DNA of 64,000 nucleotides from Puccinellia tenuiflora (lineage: Eukaryota > Streptophyta > Magnoliopsida > Poales > Poaceae): assembly GCA_012064385.1 (NCBI GenBank), contig QRDG01000872.1, positions 129,960 to 193,959 on the forward strand, given 5' to 3'. A program made the translations under genes and the position numbers. Shown piece after piece: positions 1-12,400 of this stretch. Positions within the stretch are counted from its first letter, which is position 1, and each line of letters begins with the position of its first letter. Under the pieces are notes generated by a model, which was not told the DNA's origin, made no database searches, and worked only from the letters and a program-made list of their open reading frames with translations.

Positions 1-2842
1 CATGAATTTTTGCAGAATTTTTGAAAATGGTTTAGGGCCTCAATTAAAATCACTAAACGCCTGCTGGACCTGTTTGCAATTAAATTAAATGGTGCCAGGG
101 GGTTTTCGCGAAACCATCTTCTTCTCCACACTGTCGCCACAGTGCAGCTCCCTCACTGGCGCCATGCCGCTGCCCATGCCGCCGTGCCGAGCCTCCCTGC
201 GGGTCAAAGACGCACGAGGACGCTCACCTGCTCCCCTCGCATCCCTTTCCCCTCCCCATTTCCCGGATCGACCCCAACCCTAGTTTCCCCGTGCTGTCCG
301 CCGCGGTGCCGACGCCGGTTCCGTCGATTCGCCACCATTGGAGTTTTTTCGGGACGAGCCGACGCTGCCATATCCTCCGCCTCGACCTCCACTCCCTCCC
401 TACCGGCGGAATCGAGCCGGGGACGCCCGCATCAACGTCGGCGTCCTCGTCTCCGTCCGCGTCGGCCGAGCGCCGACGAGCACGCGCTCATCGCCTTCCG
501 CCTTTCCCCGCCGTCGCCGACCACACCACAGGGCTCCTGGTGAGCACCGCATCCGTTTCGACCCCCCTCCCGCTCCCCCTCTCCCTCTCTCGTCGCCGGT
601 CGCCGTACGCCACCGCCGCTTCCCGCCGGCGTAGTATGCCCGGCCTGGGCACCGGCCTGTCCGGCCTGAGGCCGGATGCCTCGGGCAGGTGCCCGGCCTG
701 GTATCGGTTTGGGCCGGCCGAAGGCCGGAGGCTTCGGGCACCAGCCCAGCCTGGACGCCCGGTCTGGGCCGGCCAAAGGCTGGCCGCTTCGGGCCTGTGC
801 CCGGCCTGTGGCCCGGCCTGGCCGACCTGAGGCCGGCCTGCCAGTTTCAGATTTTTCCTTTTTGGAAATAAAACAAACTAAAATATTTGATAACTATTTA
901 AATATTACTCCAAATTTAGCAAATAAAATATCAAATTGTTCAGAAAAACAATACCTACCTGTTGGTAACATTGCCATGCTCTTTTGAGTAAAATATTTTG
1001 CCTTTATTTAGGAAATCCTAAAATGGCATAAATAATACCTAATTTGGGAAAAATCATAACTTGATAAATAATTAACCAAAAATTGTGAATAAAATATCAA
1101 AGTGATCAGCATGGCAAATACTATCAAACCATGGTAATGTCACCTGATGAAAACAAATTTTCCTTTGATGTTATTTATTTAATTGGTTAAATGAATTAAA
1201 TTCAAATAATTATTTAATTCACTATTTATTCATCGATAATTGGAAAATTGCAAATAAGGTACCAAAACGATCAGAAGAACAATACCTAGCTAATCATGTC
1301 ATGTTCATGCATATCTAAGCCACTTGTTAGTGATATAATAAATTATAAACGATGTGGACACTAAGTTAAATATGGGGTTGCTTCCAAATAATTGCACTAA
1401 TTATTTGGCCCTCCATTTAAATTGTTAGATAAATTTATATGATGATATTAATACATAGACTTGACATGACATCATGATTGTGCATTGAACTTGTCTTCAT
1501 GTTATTTATTTTGTTCTTCTGTTATTGTTTGGGTAACGATAGATTCAGGAGTCGAGGATTCCCCTACCTATCTCGACGAGCACTACTACACGCTCTGTAA
1601 AAAAGGCAAGAGATAACCTAGCCTTCTTGGCATATAGCATCCTATTGTTTATACAATATTTTATCCACCATAATATTGCATTCGATTCCAATGTCAACTT
1701 TTGACCAAGAATATAGAGTATCCTATGATATGCATTGTCCCCTAAACCATCACATGTTTCCCCTCCTATGAACCATAGGTTTGATGTGTTGGCCGGAGAT
1801 AAAGATATAATTGTTGTATATATATGCTTAGCTATGCTTAGCCATGCTTAGTCGAATGCTATATTTTCCGTTGATTAAATTCCATAATTATGACGTTGAT
1901 GGAATGTTTCGGACATGGTGGTTACTTGTGATACTTAATTAAATTGCTTAAAAGGCTTGGATGAGTTGCCATCGGGGTTATGGTGTTTTGCCTCATCCTT
2001 GTCGCCTAGGTGCGAGTTCTTTACCTCTTGAACCAAGACGAGCGTGCTTCCATTGGTGGGAGTAGGGATCCTTACTAACTGAATAACTTGTGCGGGCGTA
2101 TCCAAGGGTCCTCTAGTTTGCTATTTCCATTTGCGTGTGGGTGTGTAGGTGGAAAAAGAAACGATGAGGATGGAGGTGTTTAGGGCGTGGCGATGGGGGC
2201 AGGGGCTGAAATAGGCTGGGTAAACTTGTCCTGTCGCCACAGATGACACTTGGATAGTCTCATGCGAGGTAAAAGTTTAACCGCGCCCACTTGCCAGCTT
2301 TCCCCGGAAGAGAGCTAATCAGGCGAGCCGGACGGTACCAATGGGTAAATTAGTACACCCCTGCAGGGTTTAATCTTTTCGAAAAGTCGTGTCCGCGGTT
2401 ATGGACGACTTGGGAATAGACGATAAGATCATAGAGAACCTTAATCTTAATTAAAATTTGGCAACTAGAGGTTGCAACTCAACGTGTGTTAAAAGGTTCA
2501 TTTCCTCGAGGGTGATTCGAGGGAGTGCCTTTGGTGGAGATGAGTGATGAGTATCCTATAATTTGCTTCCGCTTGTTGTACTAAAGGGTCTGTGACCTCT
2601 GTGTGTAATTTGTATCTTTCTCGCTATATGAGTTGCTATATGATCTCTTTGTGTCGTAGAGTCTGTGATGTGCCAGTTGTTCCACAAGTCTTGATCTCTT
2701 TATTATACATTGATAGCTATGCCAGTGTTTATGGCACGATCGATGTGTTGCGTGGGAGCGGTAATTCCATGCCCTTCGATTGTGTAGCATAGCCTGTGGG
2801 TTACATAGCCTCTCTGTATAATTCCGGGGTCGGGGCGCTACA
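1..2842 (+). mobile_element. Chromovirus-type Ty3/gypsy LTR, left end outside the window
   Basis: This stretch follows, in order, the right four fifths of the complete LTRs at 14154-17680 and 23524-27032. Shared blocks are the AGGGCCTCAATTAAA start region, a GC-rich coding-like island, an AT-rich middle, the GATTCAGGAGTCGAGG block, the GTCCGCGGTTATGGACGACT block and the GGGGTCGGGGCGCTACA terminus. Divergence is clearly larger than between the two LTRs of the complete element, so it is a separate, older or different subfamily copy. The LTR ends at 2842 and a primer-binding site follows, so this is a 5' LTR in plus orientation. Confidence 0.85.
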
Positions 2843-3071
2843 AGTTGGTATCAGAGCAGGACTGTAGAAAACCCTTTCTATTGGTCGATGTCGAGTCTAG
2901 TTCGTAAAAATTATTTATAACCTAAAAAAAATGAGTTGTGAAAACCCTCTTATGATTCTTTTTACTCCTTATCCAACTCGCTCTACTCTCAGTTATCTTA
3001 TCTCTATTTGTTTTAATCGTGGTGTCGAAGTTTAGGTACTCTGAGTAGGACTTGAAGAAGGCTTAGAGGGG
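2843..3071 (+). mobile_element. Truncated internal leader of the left chromovirus
   Basis: Directly after the LTR, TGGTATCAGAGC (2846-2857) is the primer-binding site complementary to the 3' end of initiator tRNA-Met. The following ~200 bases match the leader of the complete element from 17681 onward (for example ATTGGTCGATGTCGAGTCTA). Homology stops at about 3040-3071, before any ORF, where a reverse-oriented LTR of another family begins. The rest of this element is missing from the window. Confidence 0.8.
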
Positions 3072-4527
3072 TGTCAATCTACTCTGACGCTTATAGATCA
3101 ACACGGACCTGCACACAATCACAAACAAGTACTTTGCCCCAACGAAATAGAGAGGTTGTCAAGGCTTGCCGAACACAAAGGATTAATTGTGCAGATTTAA
3201 AATATGAAGAGAGTGAATAATGACCAGCGAGAAAATGATGATGAAAAGCTATTAAAACGGTTGTAAACAATGTAGGAAAATAGGACCGGGATCCACAGTT
3301 CACTAGCGGTGTCTCTCCAGAAGATATACATGATGGGTAAACAAATTACAGCATGGCAATTGACAGAATTGTGGGCGCACAACAAGACTATCATAAAACA
3401 ATATAATTCACCATTTCATCTAATATGGGCATTATGTCAAAATACATAGACCGTTATCCAACTGCATCTATGACTAATAATCCACTCTAGGATCGCTATC
3501 CAGCATGTAACCCAAAAGTATTAAGTTGCAAGCAACAGATCATTACAATAAGCAAAGTGCATAAGGTAAGCAATGTAAATAACACAAGGAAATCCCACCG
3601 CTGTTTTCTCCCTAGTGGCAACAGCACATCTCTCGTCTTGATCATTTCTGTCAACCCGAGTTCAGACAAGAGAGGCATGAACCCACTATCTAACATAAAT
3701 ACTCCCTCATAATACAACACTAATAATTACTTGGCCAAAGCATCCACTAGCATCGAAGAGCATGTAAGATCATAGATAAAACACAACACATAGATGAACA
3801 AAAGTAATGACTTCCACAATTCATCGGATCCATGCAAACACAGTCATGTAGTAGTTACAGATAATATGATCTTGATCATGATAGACAGCTCACAAGATCT
3901 AAGCAATGGAGTACAAGGAGGAGAGACAACCATCTAGCTACTGCTATGGACCCGTAGAACCGTGGTGGACTACTCACGCATCACTCTAGAGGCAGGCATG
4001 GTGGTGTAGATGCCTCCGGTGTCGATTCCCCTCTCCGGCAGGGTGCCGGGAAGAGTTGCAGAACCCTCCCGAACTAGGGTTGGAGATGGCGGCGACCTCA
4101 GACGTCTTCTGTAAAATATGATCGGGTATTTAGGGTTTTCGGGGCGAAGACCAGTTTATAGGCGAAGAGGCGACTCGAGGCGACGCAGGAGGGCTCCATT
4201 TGGGCCCCAGGCGCGGCCTAGGGTGGGGCCATTCCTGGAGGGCGTTTGGAGGTTAGGAGCCTCCCCTTCGGGCATCCTTCGGGTTCCGTCTTTGTTTCAA
4301 CTTGGAAATAAATCACGTAAATTTTCAGCGTGTTCCGAGAAACTTCACAGAACAACTTTTCTGAAACAAAAAGACAACAAAAACAGGAACTGGCACTGGG
4401 CATCTTGTTAATAGGTTAGTTCCATAAATCATGCCAAAATGATATAAAAACATTATAAAAACATGTGGCACTGATATATAATCAAGCATGGAACATCAAA
4501 AATTATAGATACGTCGGAGACGTATCA
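3072..4527 (-). mobile_element. LTR (possibly truncated) of a TGATACGTC gypsy family
   Basis: Read on the minus strand it begins TGATACGTCTCCGACGTATC at 4527 and resembles the complete solo LTR at 61717-63315 through most of its length (shared: GTGTGCAGGTCC, AGCTAGATGGT, ACCTATTAACAAGATGCC-like blocks). The far end lacks roughly the last 140 bases of that LTR and stops near 3072. The two flanks belong to two different elements and do not form a TSD (AGGGG versus GTTCC), so this is not a simple solo LTR insertion. Confidence 0.7.
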
Positions 4528-5210
4528 GTTCCTCCACAAGGTGTGCATTTCTCAACAATATGAGTGAAAATCAAATGCACATATTCAATAATGATTAGTT
4601 GGAGGAAGTCAATCTATATTACATATACAAAGATTGCAAATAAAATGATATCCTTCTAAACTTATCCCAAAAGGAGACAAGCAATAAAATTGAGCAAACG
4701 AGTGTTCTAAAGAGCTATGGAGAAGCTCCCCAATGTTCATGCGCTATTTGAAGAGTGCATAAATATGAAATCATCACTCACCCCAAATCATCTAGAACAC
4801 AAAAAAAGTGCAATAGTGCATAAAAATAAAACAACTCACATCACTTACACCAAAGATATGATTGATCCATAAGAACATATCAATAAAAAAACACAAGAAA
4901 GGCTCAACCACGATAACGTGTGTGTGACAAGAAAATTTATCGATAAGATAAATACAAGGATGAGAAAATGTCATCATCATAGTCTTACCTAAATGCAAAA
5001 CATTGTGCAACGTACGACAAAGAAGATCTTTCAAAAAATAGGTTCACAAGCTCAAAGGACACCAATTGGAAAAACCGAGCCAAAAGTTTGTGAGAGAACC
5101 TATAGCCAATAGAATTCAACATGCACCATGATGTGATGTCAAAGATCTTTAATAAACCATGAGTGCGCAAAGATGCAATAAGAAAAAAAGAATCACTCTT
5201 GAGACAAATT
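4528..5210 (-). mobile_element. Internal fragment of the non-autonomous element family of 7016-33201
   Basis: Collinear with about 9640-10350 inside the large element. Both copies share ATGAGTGAAAATCAAATGCA-like sequence, AAGATTGCAAATAA, GAGTGTTCTAAA, CATCTAGAACACA, CACCAAAGATATG, GTGTGTGACAAGA and AACCATGAGTGCGCAAAGAT in the same order. No LTR of that family is present here, so only a piece of the internal region remains. It is non-coding on both strands. Confidence 0.75.
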
Positions 5211-5214
5211 CTTT

Positions 5215-5617
5215 TCAAAGTAGTTATCCGCAATGGGAGTAACATAGCTAGTAACATATAACTGCCACGTAGGCAAAAAGAGATGACGCGGTGTGTATTT
5301 ATTACAGAGGGAGAGGAATGTGATAACATAGTATGTTACCGTAACATCACATATTTCTATGCAAAATAAGTCTACGCCTAATAAATACGACACCACACAT
5401 ATGTTTTTTTTTTTGAGAAACCTCTCGAAGAGGACCGGACGTTCATGCATTCCGTATAGATAGAATATAGTTGGTCTAGTTTATAAGAAAAACCGGGCCC
5501 AAAACCATACAACCTATACAATGCCCTGTTACTAGTCACTGTGGAGGTAGTAACATGAACTAGTAACACATAAGTTACTAGTCTATGTTACTCCCCATTG
5601 TGAGTAGCCTTATGTGT
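5215..5617. mobile_element. MITE with GTAACATAG / ACTAGTAAC inverted ends
   Basis: Left end (5230-5260) GCAATGGGAGTAACATAG and right end (5575-5610) CTATGTTACTCCCCATTG are inverted repeats. Inside each end is a second inverted pair around CTAGTAAC. No transposase ORF is present. The exact termini and the TSD are uncertain; this family is usually placed with Harbinger/Tourist-like MITEs, and that class is an inference. A retroposon tail interrupts the element at 5404-5520. Confidence 0.6.
5404..5520 (-). mobile_element. Poly-T-headed retroposon tail inside the MITE
   Basis: A run of T (5404-5415) followed by GAGAAACCTCTCGAAGAGG reads on the minus strand as a 3' terminus ending in poly(A), as expected of a LINE or SINE 3' end. 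It separates the two halves of the MITE. I could not define a clear TSD. Confidence 0.4.
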
Positions 5618-5620
5618 TCA

Positions 5621-6290
5621 GGATTTCTCACGGGAGATTGTTGGGGGTGATTGGATTTCTTTCTACAGCCTCTTAGGGAATTAAGTCATAGCCACTAAAT
5701 TTCATCATCTCAAGCAGCTTGAATCATCGACTCATTCCTCACATTTTGGTACCATTTTTCTCGGTAATTTTGAAAGCGTCATTTCAGATTTACGTTTGTG
5801 ATGTGGGGTAGAAGATAATTTGTTCACATTCTACCATTTGAGTTTTGGTCAAACAACAATTAATTGTTTTCCAGACGGAGTAATTGTGGATTCAAGGTGG
5901 TCAAACTTCTCAAGATGTATCTGGAAGCCAAGCATGAGCCGCAATTTGTATATGCCACTTTACCTGCTGGTCCGATTGATATTAAGATGACAATTTTGAC
6001 TGACTAAGTGTTGAAGGTCAAATATATCAGAGGTGTTACCAGAAAGAATCTTTTGGGCAGTGGCTAGCAAGGTTAGATTGTATAGTTCAAATACAATGTG
6101 AGGATAAAATCTTAGCATAAATTGCAAATTGGGATAAGATTTGTATTTGGATAATTCGAATTTAACAACTTCCTGCTTTCTCTATGTATCCCGAAAAATA
6201 TGGAGGGTTTTAATAGACAGCGCACAACAATATTGGTAGATACATTACTTTATTCTTCAACCAAAAATTCTGTGATACAAACTAGCAGTA
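5621..6290. other. Unassigned low-copy-looking sequence
   Basis: No LTR, TIR or tandem structure and no long ORF are visible. It differs in texture from the flanking repeats and may be ancestral low-copy DNA next to the small gene at 6291-6607. No function is proposed. Confidence 0.4.
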
Positions 6291-6607
6291 CTAAGCTGCC
6301 AATCGACATATCAAACAAATGCAAAAACCAGCCTCCATATCGCAGTACCTACCACCAGTATACAAACCATAATAGCACCGCTTTTAGTCGAATATGGTAA
6401 TGGCTGCACTTCTTTTGAACATATCTATATAAATTCGTAAATAGAATAAAATAAGTATAGTATTCCATATTATAAAAACAAGAATAAATATTGGAAACTT
6501 CGTAAATTCAAGTTAGTAACACATATCTTCTTCTTACCACAAGTGATAAGAGGCGCCAACATAATGATAGAGACGATAGCGACAACGATAGTGATCTTGC
6601 AAGCCAT
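6291..6607 (-). pseudogene. Two-exon defensin-like (cysteine-rich peptide) gene, one in-frame stop
   Basis: Exon 1 (6607-6538) starts with ATG and encodes 23 residues beginning MACKITIVVAIVS, a typical hydrophobic signal peptide for secretion. It ends at a good donor, CTTGTG|GTAAGAAG. The intron is 134 bases. Exon 2 (6403-6291) starts after GAAGTGCAG and, in the phase set by exon 1, encodes a short cysteine-rich tail with GGRYC, then CIC and a further C, ending in TAG. GGxYC followed by CxC resembles the gamma-core of plant defensin-like peptides. A TAA (6386-6384) interrupts the frame seven codons into exon 2, before the cysteine motif. A TATA box lies ~40 bases upstream of the ATG and AATAAA (complement of 6248-6253) lies downstream. 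Gene structure is seen in the sequence; the defensin-like class is an inference. Either a recent pseudogene or a splicing variant I cannot resolve. Confidence 0.55.
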
Positions 6608-6645
6608 GGTGAACACTTTGAATGGGGTTCGGTTTATCTAGATAT

Positions 6646-6654
6646 GTATTTATA
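6646..6654 (-). promoter_or_regulatory. TATA box of the defensin-like gene
   Basis: On the minus strand the sequence is TATAAATACA, about 40 bases before the ATG at 6607. This would give a very short 5' UTR. Confidence 0.5.
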
Positions 6655-6939
6655 GGACTAAAATTATTATCTTGTGGATATTTTCCTTAGTGACATCTAA
6701 TGGAGATTTGTTGTAATAATTATTTATATATTTATAGTTATTGCTCTCACAATACATTTCACTGCTATCCAAATCTAGCATTAGTTTTAGAGATTGAAAA
6801 ATATTATTGATGATGTGTACTTAACAAATAAATGCTTTATGAGTAGTCCATGTATATCTAGTTATTTAATATGCATATATTATGTTGTAATAAACAATTT
6901 GATGTTCGGGTTGTGGGGTTCAAACAATTTTAATAACCG

Positions 6940-7015
6940 CCAACTATGGCGCTACCCTCAAGAGCATATGGCCAAAAAGGGAGTTACCCTTTACAGCATA
7001 GCGCCCTATAAAAGG
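6940..7015. repeat. Left flank of the large insertion: GCGCTA-containing repeat
   Basis: TATGGCGCTACCCTC and CATAGCGCCCTATA occur here, and similar TATAGCGCCCCC and GGCGCTACCG occur right of the insertion (33275-33350). The 16-mer AAGGGAGTTACCCTTT occurs at 6977-6992 and again at 33203-33218. The large element therefore landed in a pre-existing short repeat of unknown class. Confidence 0.45.
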
Positions 7016-8010
7016 TGAAAGAACGAGATGTCGCCTAGAGGGGGGGTGAATAGGCGCTTTAAAACTTTTACGCTTAGGGCTTGAATAAATGCGCAATAAA
7101 ACTAACGTTTAATTTATCAAGCACAAAACCTAATATACTAGGTTCACCTATGTGCACCAACAACTTATACTAGGCAAGTTAACAACAAGGATAGCAAGAT
7201 ATATAGTACTTCAAGCTCGATGGCTATCACAAGGTAAATGCATGAGTAAAGGGTTTTGGTTATAGAGATAACCAACACAAGTGGAGACGGAGGTTTGTTT
7301 CCCGTAGTTCCTTCCCAATGGAAGTACGTCTACATTGGAGAGGTGTGGAGGCTCTTTGGCCCTCCTACAAGCACGTCCGTGGTCACCCTATTCTCCGCGA
7401 GCTCCTCCCGTGGGGAATACCCGATGGGGGATTTGCTCATCCACTATGAGGTCGTCTTGAGGGCGTTGACCAAACCCGTACAATGAGGTCTTCTTGAGGG
7501 CATTGACCAAACCCGTACAATTTTCCCGAGCCTACCTCCACATAATAGGAGGCTCCCGTAGCACACACAACCGTCTAGGGTGCCCAATGCACCCAAGAGG
7601 CACAAGTTCTTGGGAGCCCTATGCACCCAAGAGTAACAAGCTTCTCGAACTTCAATCCCACGTATCACCGTGGGGAACTCAAACCTATGCACCAAATGCA
7701 AAAGGCAAGACCACACAAGGTGGTCAAGTTCTTTACTTCCAAATCCAACCAAAGCAACTAATGCTAGGGAGGGATTTGAGAGGAAGAACAAAGGAGAAAC
7801 TCAAAGCAACTCCAAGATCTAGATCTAAAGGGTTCCCCTCACTTAGAGGAGAGATGGCTTGGTGAAGAGGTAGATCTAGATCTCCACTCTCTTTCCCTCT
7901 AAAAGGAGGCAAGAATTATGGAGGGATGGAGAGGAAGCAAGCTCTCGAAAAGTTCAACAATGGAGGAGAGAGAGTGCAAAGAGTTGGAAAACCATTGGGG
8001 AAGAAGACCC

Positions 8011-8019
8011 CTTAAATAG
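8011..8019 (-). promoter_or_regulatory. Probable LTR TATA box
   Basis: CTATTTAAG on the minus strand; the same position in the other LTR copy is 31757-31765, and in the related solo LTR it is CTATAAATAG (29579-29588). It lies just downstream of the palindrome array in element sense. Confidence 0.45.
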
Positions 8020-8060
8020 GTTGCCCCAAAATCCAACCGTTGGGGGCAGATTCGCGCAGG

Positions 8061-8385
8061 GGCGGTACTACCGGCAGAGGCGGCGGTACTACCGCCCCAC
8101 GCGTTTCAGCCCACCAACGGCACTCAAAACAACCCGCAGTAGCGGTACTGCCACTAGAGGCGGCGGTACTACTGCTGGGGTGAAACAGAGGGAATCAACG
8201 GCGGCAGTGCTGGCGGCACTGTTGGCGGTGCTGCACAGCCCAGGAGAGGGCTCAAAGTCCTCAGGAGCGGTACTACCGCCAGAGGCGGCGGTACTGCCGC
8301 TGAGGGCTAACAGAGCACCTCCCTGGTGGTGGTGCTGGCGGTACCACCGGCGGTACTGCCGCCGGAGGCGGCGGTACTACCGCTG
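8061..8385. repeat. GC-rich array of GCGGTACTACCGC palindromes
   Basis: About eight near-copies of the 13-mer GCGGTACTACCGC (variants with GCC, CAC or ACT changes), spaced irregularly and joined by AGAGGCG. The equivalent region in the second LTR (31855-32175) has the same motif with different indels. Confidence 0.75.
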
Positions 8386-9423
8386 CACAGAGAAAAACAG
8401 CAAAACCCTGAAACTGAATAACTTTTGCTAGGAAACTCCGATCGAGGTAAATCCAATTTTGTTGGAAAGAGGACGACAAGAGCTACCCAAAAAAAAGCAG
8501 AAATATTGAAACCAAGCAAGGGATATTTTTCTAATAAATGGAAGAGTGAAACCTTCCACACGGATGGACCGGCAAAATCTCCAAAACCGAAAATGCAAGA
8601 GAAGATACATACGAAATCCGTTTTCGGTGAACTTTGCCTTGTCATGACAAGAACGACAAGCACGAAGACCACACCACGATAAGAGACAAATAAGAACCAA
8701 TAAAGATGATGCCAAGGATGCAAAGGTTTGAGCTCTCTATGACAATACGATCAAGATACTCGCTCGAGAGCCCCTCTTGATAGTACGGCTATCTATCATA
8801 TAACCTAGTCTCTCAACTAACATCATCAGACCGGTAAAATAGAAACCCTATCAAGATCATACCTCTGCCTTGCGCATAATCCACTTGAGCTAGATGATGA
8901 CAATCTTTGTCTTCTCAAGATGGACCACCTTTCTTGATTGTGCTCCGCTCGGTGAAGACTTGCAACGTGCTCCCCCATACATCAAGATGGGAGAGGAACT
9001 CTTCGACATATCTTCACTTGGCCTTTATCTTGATGACGATCACCACGTGATGCCATCCTCCATGGGCTACATAGGAAATCCTTTCGTTGCATGCTCATGG
9101 AGAAATGCCTAACCACACATAGAGATACAAGCACATAGATCATGGGTTAGTTCACAAGGCTATATTGACAATTGCTTACCATACCATGGGATCATACGAT
9201 CCCTCATGGTACATCCCTAGCCTTGTGTGTTGATCAACTTGCACTTAGCCTTGATCAACATAAACTCTTCTTCTTTTAGCCTTGACTCCAACATATGGAG
9301 TTCAAGCATTGCTATGGACCAAACCTACAAGTATAGCTCGAAGCACACATTAGTCCTTAAGGATTGTCATTAATTACCAAAACCACACATGGCGGTGACC
9401 ATGCTCTTTCAATCTCCCCCATT

Positions 9424-12400
9424 TTGGTAATTGATGACAATCCCTTTTTAAGAGGGTTTATATAATGAATTAAGCATACTTCCAAGACAAACAAGCAAGC
9501 ACGCAAGAGCATAAAGAGAAATGCTTAAGAACCAAACAAAAGCATAAAACTAAATTCCCTTAAACCATCTAAACTTCTCCCCCATTGGCATCTATTGCCG
9601 AAATGGGAGGAAAAATTTAGAAAGCCAATATAATATGAGTTCCTCCCTTTCTAAAGACATGAGTGAAATCAAATGCACATATTTAATGACGAATAGGTAG
9701 AGTAAGTCAAACTATATTGAGGATCTAAAGATTGCAAATAAGATGACATCCCTTTTTGAACATCTTCCCAAAGGAAGAAAAGCAATCGAAAAGATCCGAA
9801 AAGAGTGTTCTAAATGAAAATGGAGAAACTCGCCAATGGTCATGCACTGATGAAGAGTGCACAAATATGGAATCCTCACTCCCCCATAAGCATCTAGAAC
9901 ACACAACAAGTGCACGAGTGCATAAAACTAAAGCAAAACATAGCACTTGCACCAAAGATATGGTTGAGCCATGAGAAGATACTAATTGAAAAGATTAACC
10001 ATAAGAGAGGCCCAACCGAGCATAAGTGTGTGTGACAAGACAATTTGTTTGGTAAGACAAAAAGAGCGATGAGATAGATCATCATCATAGCCTTAACCAA
10101 ATGAGAGACAAAAACGCACATCACGTCTTGCCAACACACAAGATGCAAAGAAGATCTTTAAAGAAAAAGAATATGTTCACAAGCTCAAGGGTACCAATTG
10201 GAAACTGAAACCAATTGAAAAAGCCAAGATCTAGTAAGAACATTTAGTCAATAAAAATCAACATGCTCACCATGATAAGCATGAGGTCAAAGATCTTCAA
10301 TAAACCATGAGTGCGCAAAGATGCAAATAAAAATAAGACAAGCACTCACGAGACAAATTTGGAGCCACCAAAGAATTATAGGTACAAATCAAGGTGACTT
10401 GAAAGAAATAGGATACCAATTAAAAGTGACCTCTCTCATATGTATAGGTTTCTAGGTAGACAAATCGTTGAAGAATACATCCACAAAGAAACATGTACAT
10501 ACGAAATGGTTGAAGAAGAAGAGAACATGGTATCCAAAAGGGGAAGTCATAAATATACAAAGGAGATTATTTCTTAAAAGCATAGCACATAGCTCAAATT
10601 TATCTCATTATTGTATATAAATGGACTTCAAACACATCAAAGACATCACACATATCACTAAGGGAACAAGAGATAGTGGAGATGCTTTGAGAGAAGGCAA
10701 CAAGTATCACAAAGAGGATATCAATTGAAGGAAAGGTTTTTGCAATTTCAACACAAATATCACAAATATATACCAAGTGAAGGAAATAGGCCAAAACCAC
10801 AACAATTGCATATAAAAGCATTTCATGCCAAGAAGCAACCTACACAAGGTTGAAACTAGAAAAGTATGCATGGGATAGATACTTGTTACCAAGACATCAT
10901 TGGTGATGAAGAAGATGATAGTTTGTTAGCCACCGTAGCTTGACTCCTATAATCACATGGTGAGAACACCTTCCTTATGAATGAGGCAAGCATCCAATGC
11001 ATCTCCATTGTACCTAAAACACAATTCAAGTACAAAATGGTTCCCAAACTCATTGGGTCCCATAGTAGTTAGATACACTACAATATATAGGACACACTCC
11101 ACATAAATATGTGCATATAGATATGAAATTAAATTTCATGCACATCTTAGCCGATTTAGGATTTGGTGGAGTATACCCTATATATTGGAACAAAAAGACA
11201 AGCATGCCATAAGATATATATATTAATAAATATGCATGCAAAGACTTTCTAGAACCAAAAAGATACAATTTGGACACAAACACCAAGTAAACCAAAAGTA
11301 GGCACACCAAGGTGTGACACGAAAAGGTTGTCCAAATTATATCAAAATCCAAATCAACACATGATCAAGGAAAAATCAAAACAACCAATGATTGATTCCA
11401 ACACATCAACACATGAAGTGAGGTATCAATAGGAATAAAATCAAACAACACATGCGAGATAAGACGCCAATTGAAAATAAGATACCCGCAAGAGGCAAAG
11501 ATACCAAGAGAAGAGTATTACTTGAAAGACATCAAGTAAAATAAAATCAAGAAACAAGGTATCAAAGCTCTCATAAGAGATACCAATTGAAACAAATATC
11601 TATGGATGAGATATAAAATTTCAATAGATACAATTGAAGGTACCTAAGCAAGATCAATGAGCATAGAAGATAAGATAAAAAGATAAATTCTCATTGGGTT
11701 TTCTCATTTAAAAAGATAAGACACAAAACAAGAAATGAGAAAGGAAACTCCCAAAAGAGAGCAAGGTTACAACAAATAAACCAAGCACTCTCCATATTTT
11801 TCAAGATGGCACAAAGCCTAAAAGAAAAGAAAAAGTTTGTCTTCCACAAACACAAAAGATATAACTCAAATGTAAATTGAAAGGATCAAATATCGATTGA
11901 TGAGATAGTGTCCTAAATAATAACGAAAAGCTCCCCCAAGATTCATGCACTATCTTGAGATTTGCATTTGAATACAAAATGCATACACAAGGGATCATTA
12001 CTCTCCATATGCCATTACAACACTAAACAATACCAATTGAAAAATACGATCCATAGGAGAGGCAAGGAAGACAACGGGAGTCGAAGCAAAATAAATACTT
12101 GGCAAGAGATAGGCAATTAATAGCAAAGGCCAAATGTAAGGATAATCACAAATACTCTACCACAAACATGAGTACCAATTGTCCAAGGACAATGAGTAAA
12201 AGAAAATATTTTCCCGGTGATAGAGATATTCAAGAATATCCTCACAAGATAAATCATCTGGCACTAGATAAGAATTAAAACAACGCCATATTTGATAGAG
12301 TTTGTTGTTAGCTCCAACTATTCAAACCAACCGGCAAAGCCATGGTTAAAATAATATGGAGCGAATGATTTCCCAAATAGCATATGGAAATACATTTTTG

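Larger units (their letters stand above)
7016..9411 (-). repeat. 3' LTR of the non-autonomous element
   Basis: 2396 bases, TGAAAG...CTTTCA, collinear with 28484-33201 once the nested LTR there is removed. It contains the palindrome array (8061-8385) and, next to it, the TATA-like CTATTTAAG (complement of 8011-8019). Short ORFs within it are not conserved between copies and look non-coding. Confidence 0.85.

Noticed and set aside
142..830. Long overlapping ORFs on both strands near the left edge
   Set aside because: They lie in the GC-rich island of a chromovirus LTR, occur in several frames at once, and are not kept in the two other copies of the LTR.
8046..8400. CRISPR-like repeat array
   Set aside because: Short palindromes with irregular, related spacers inside a plant LTR; no constant repeat-spacer length and no cas genes.
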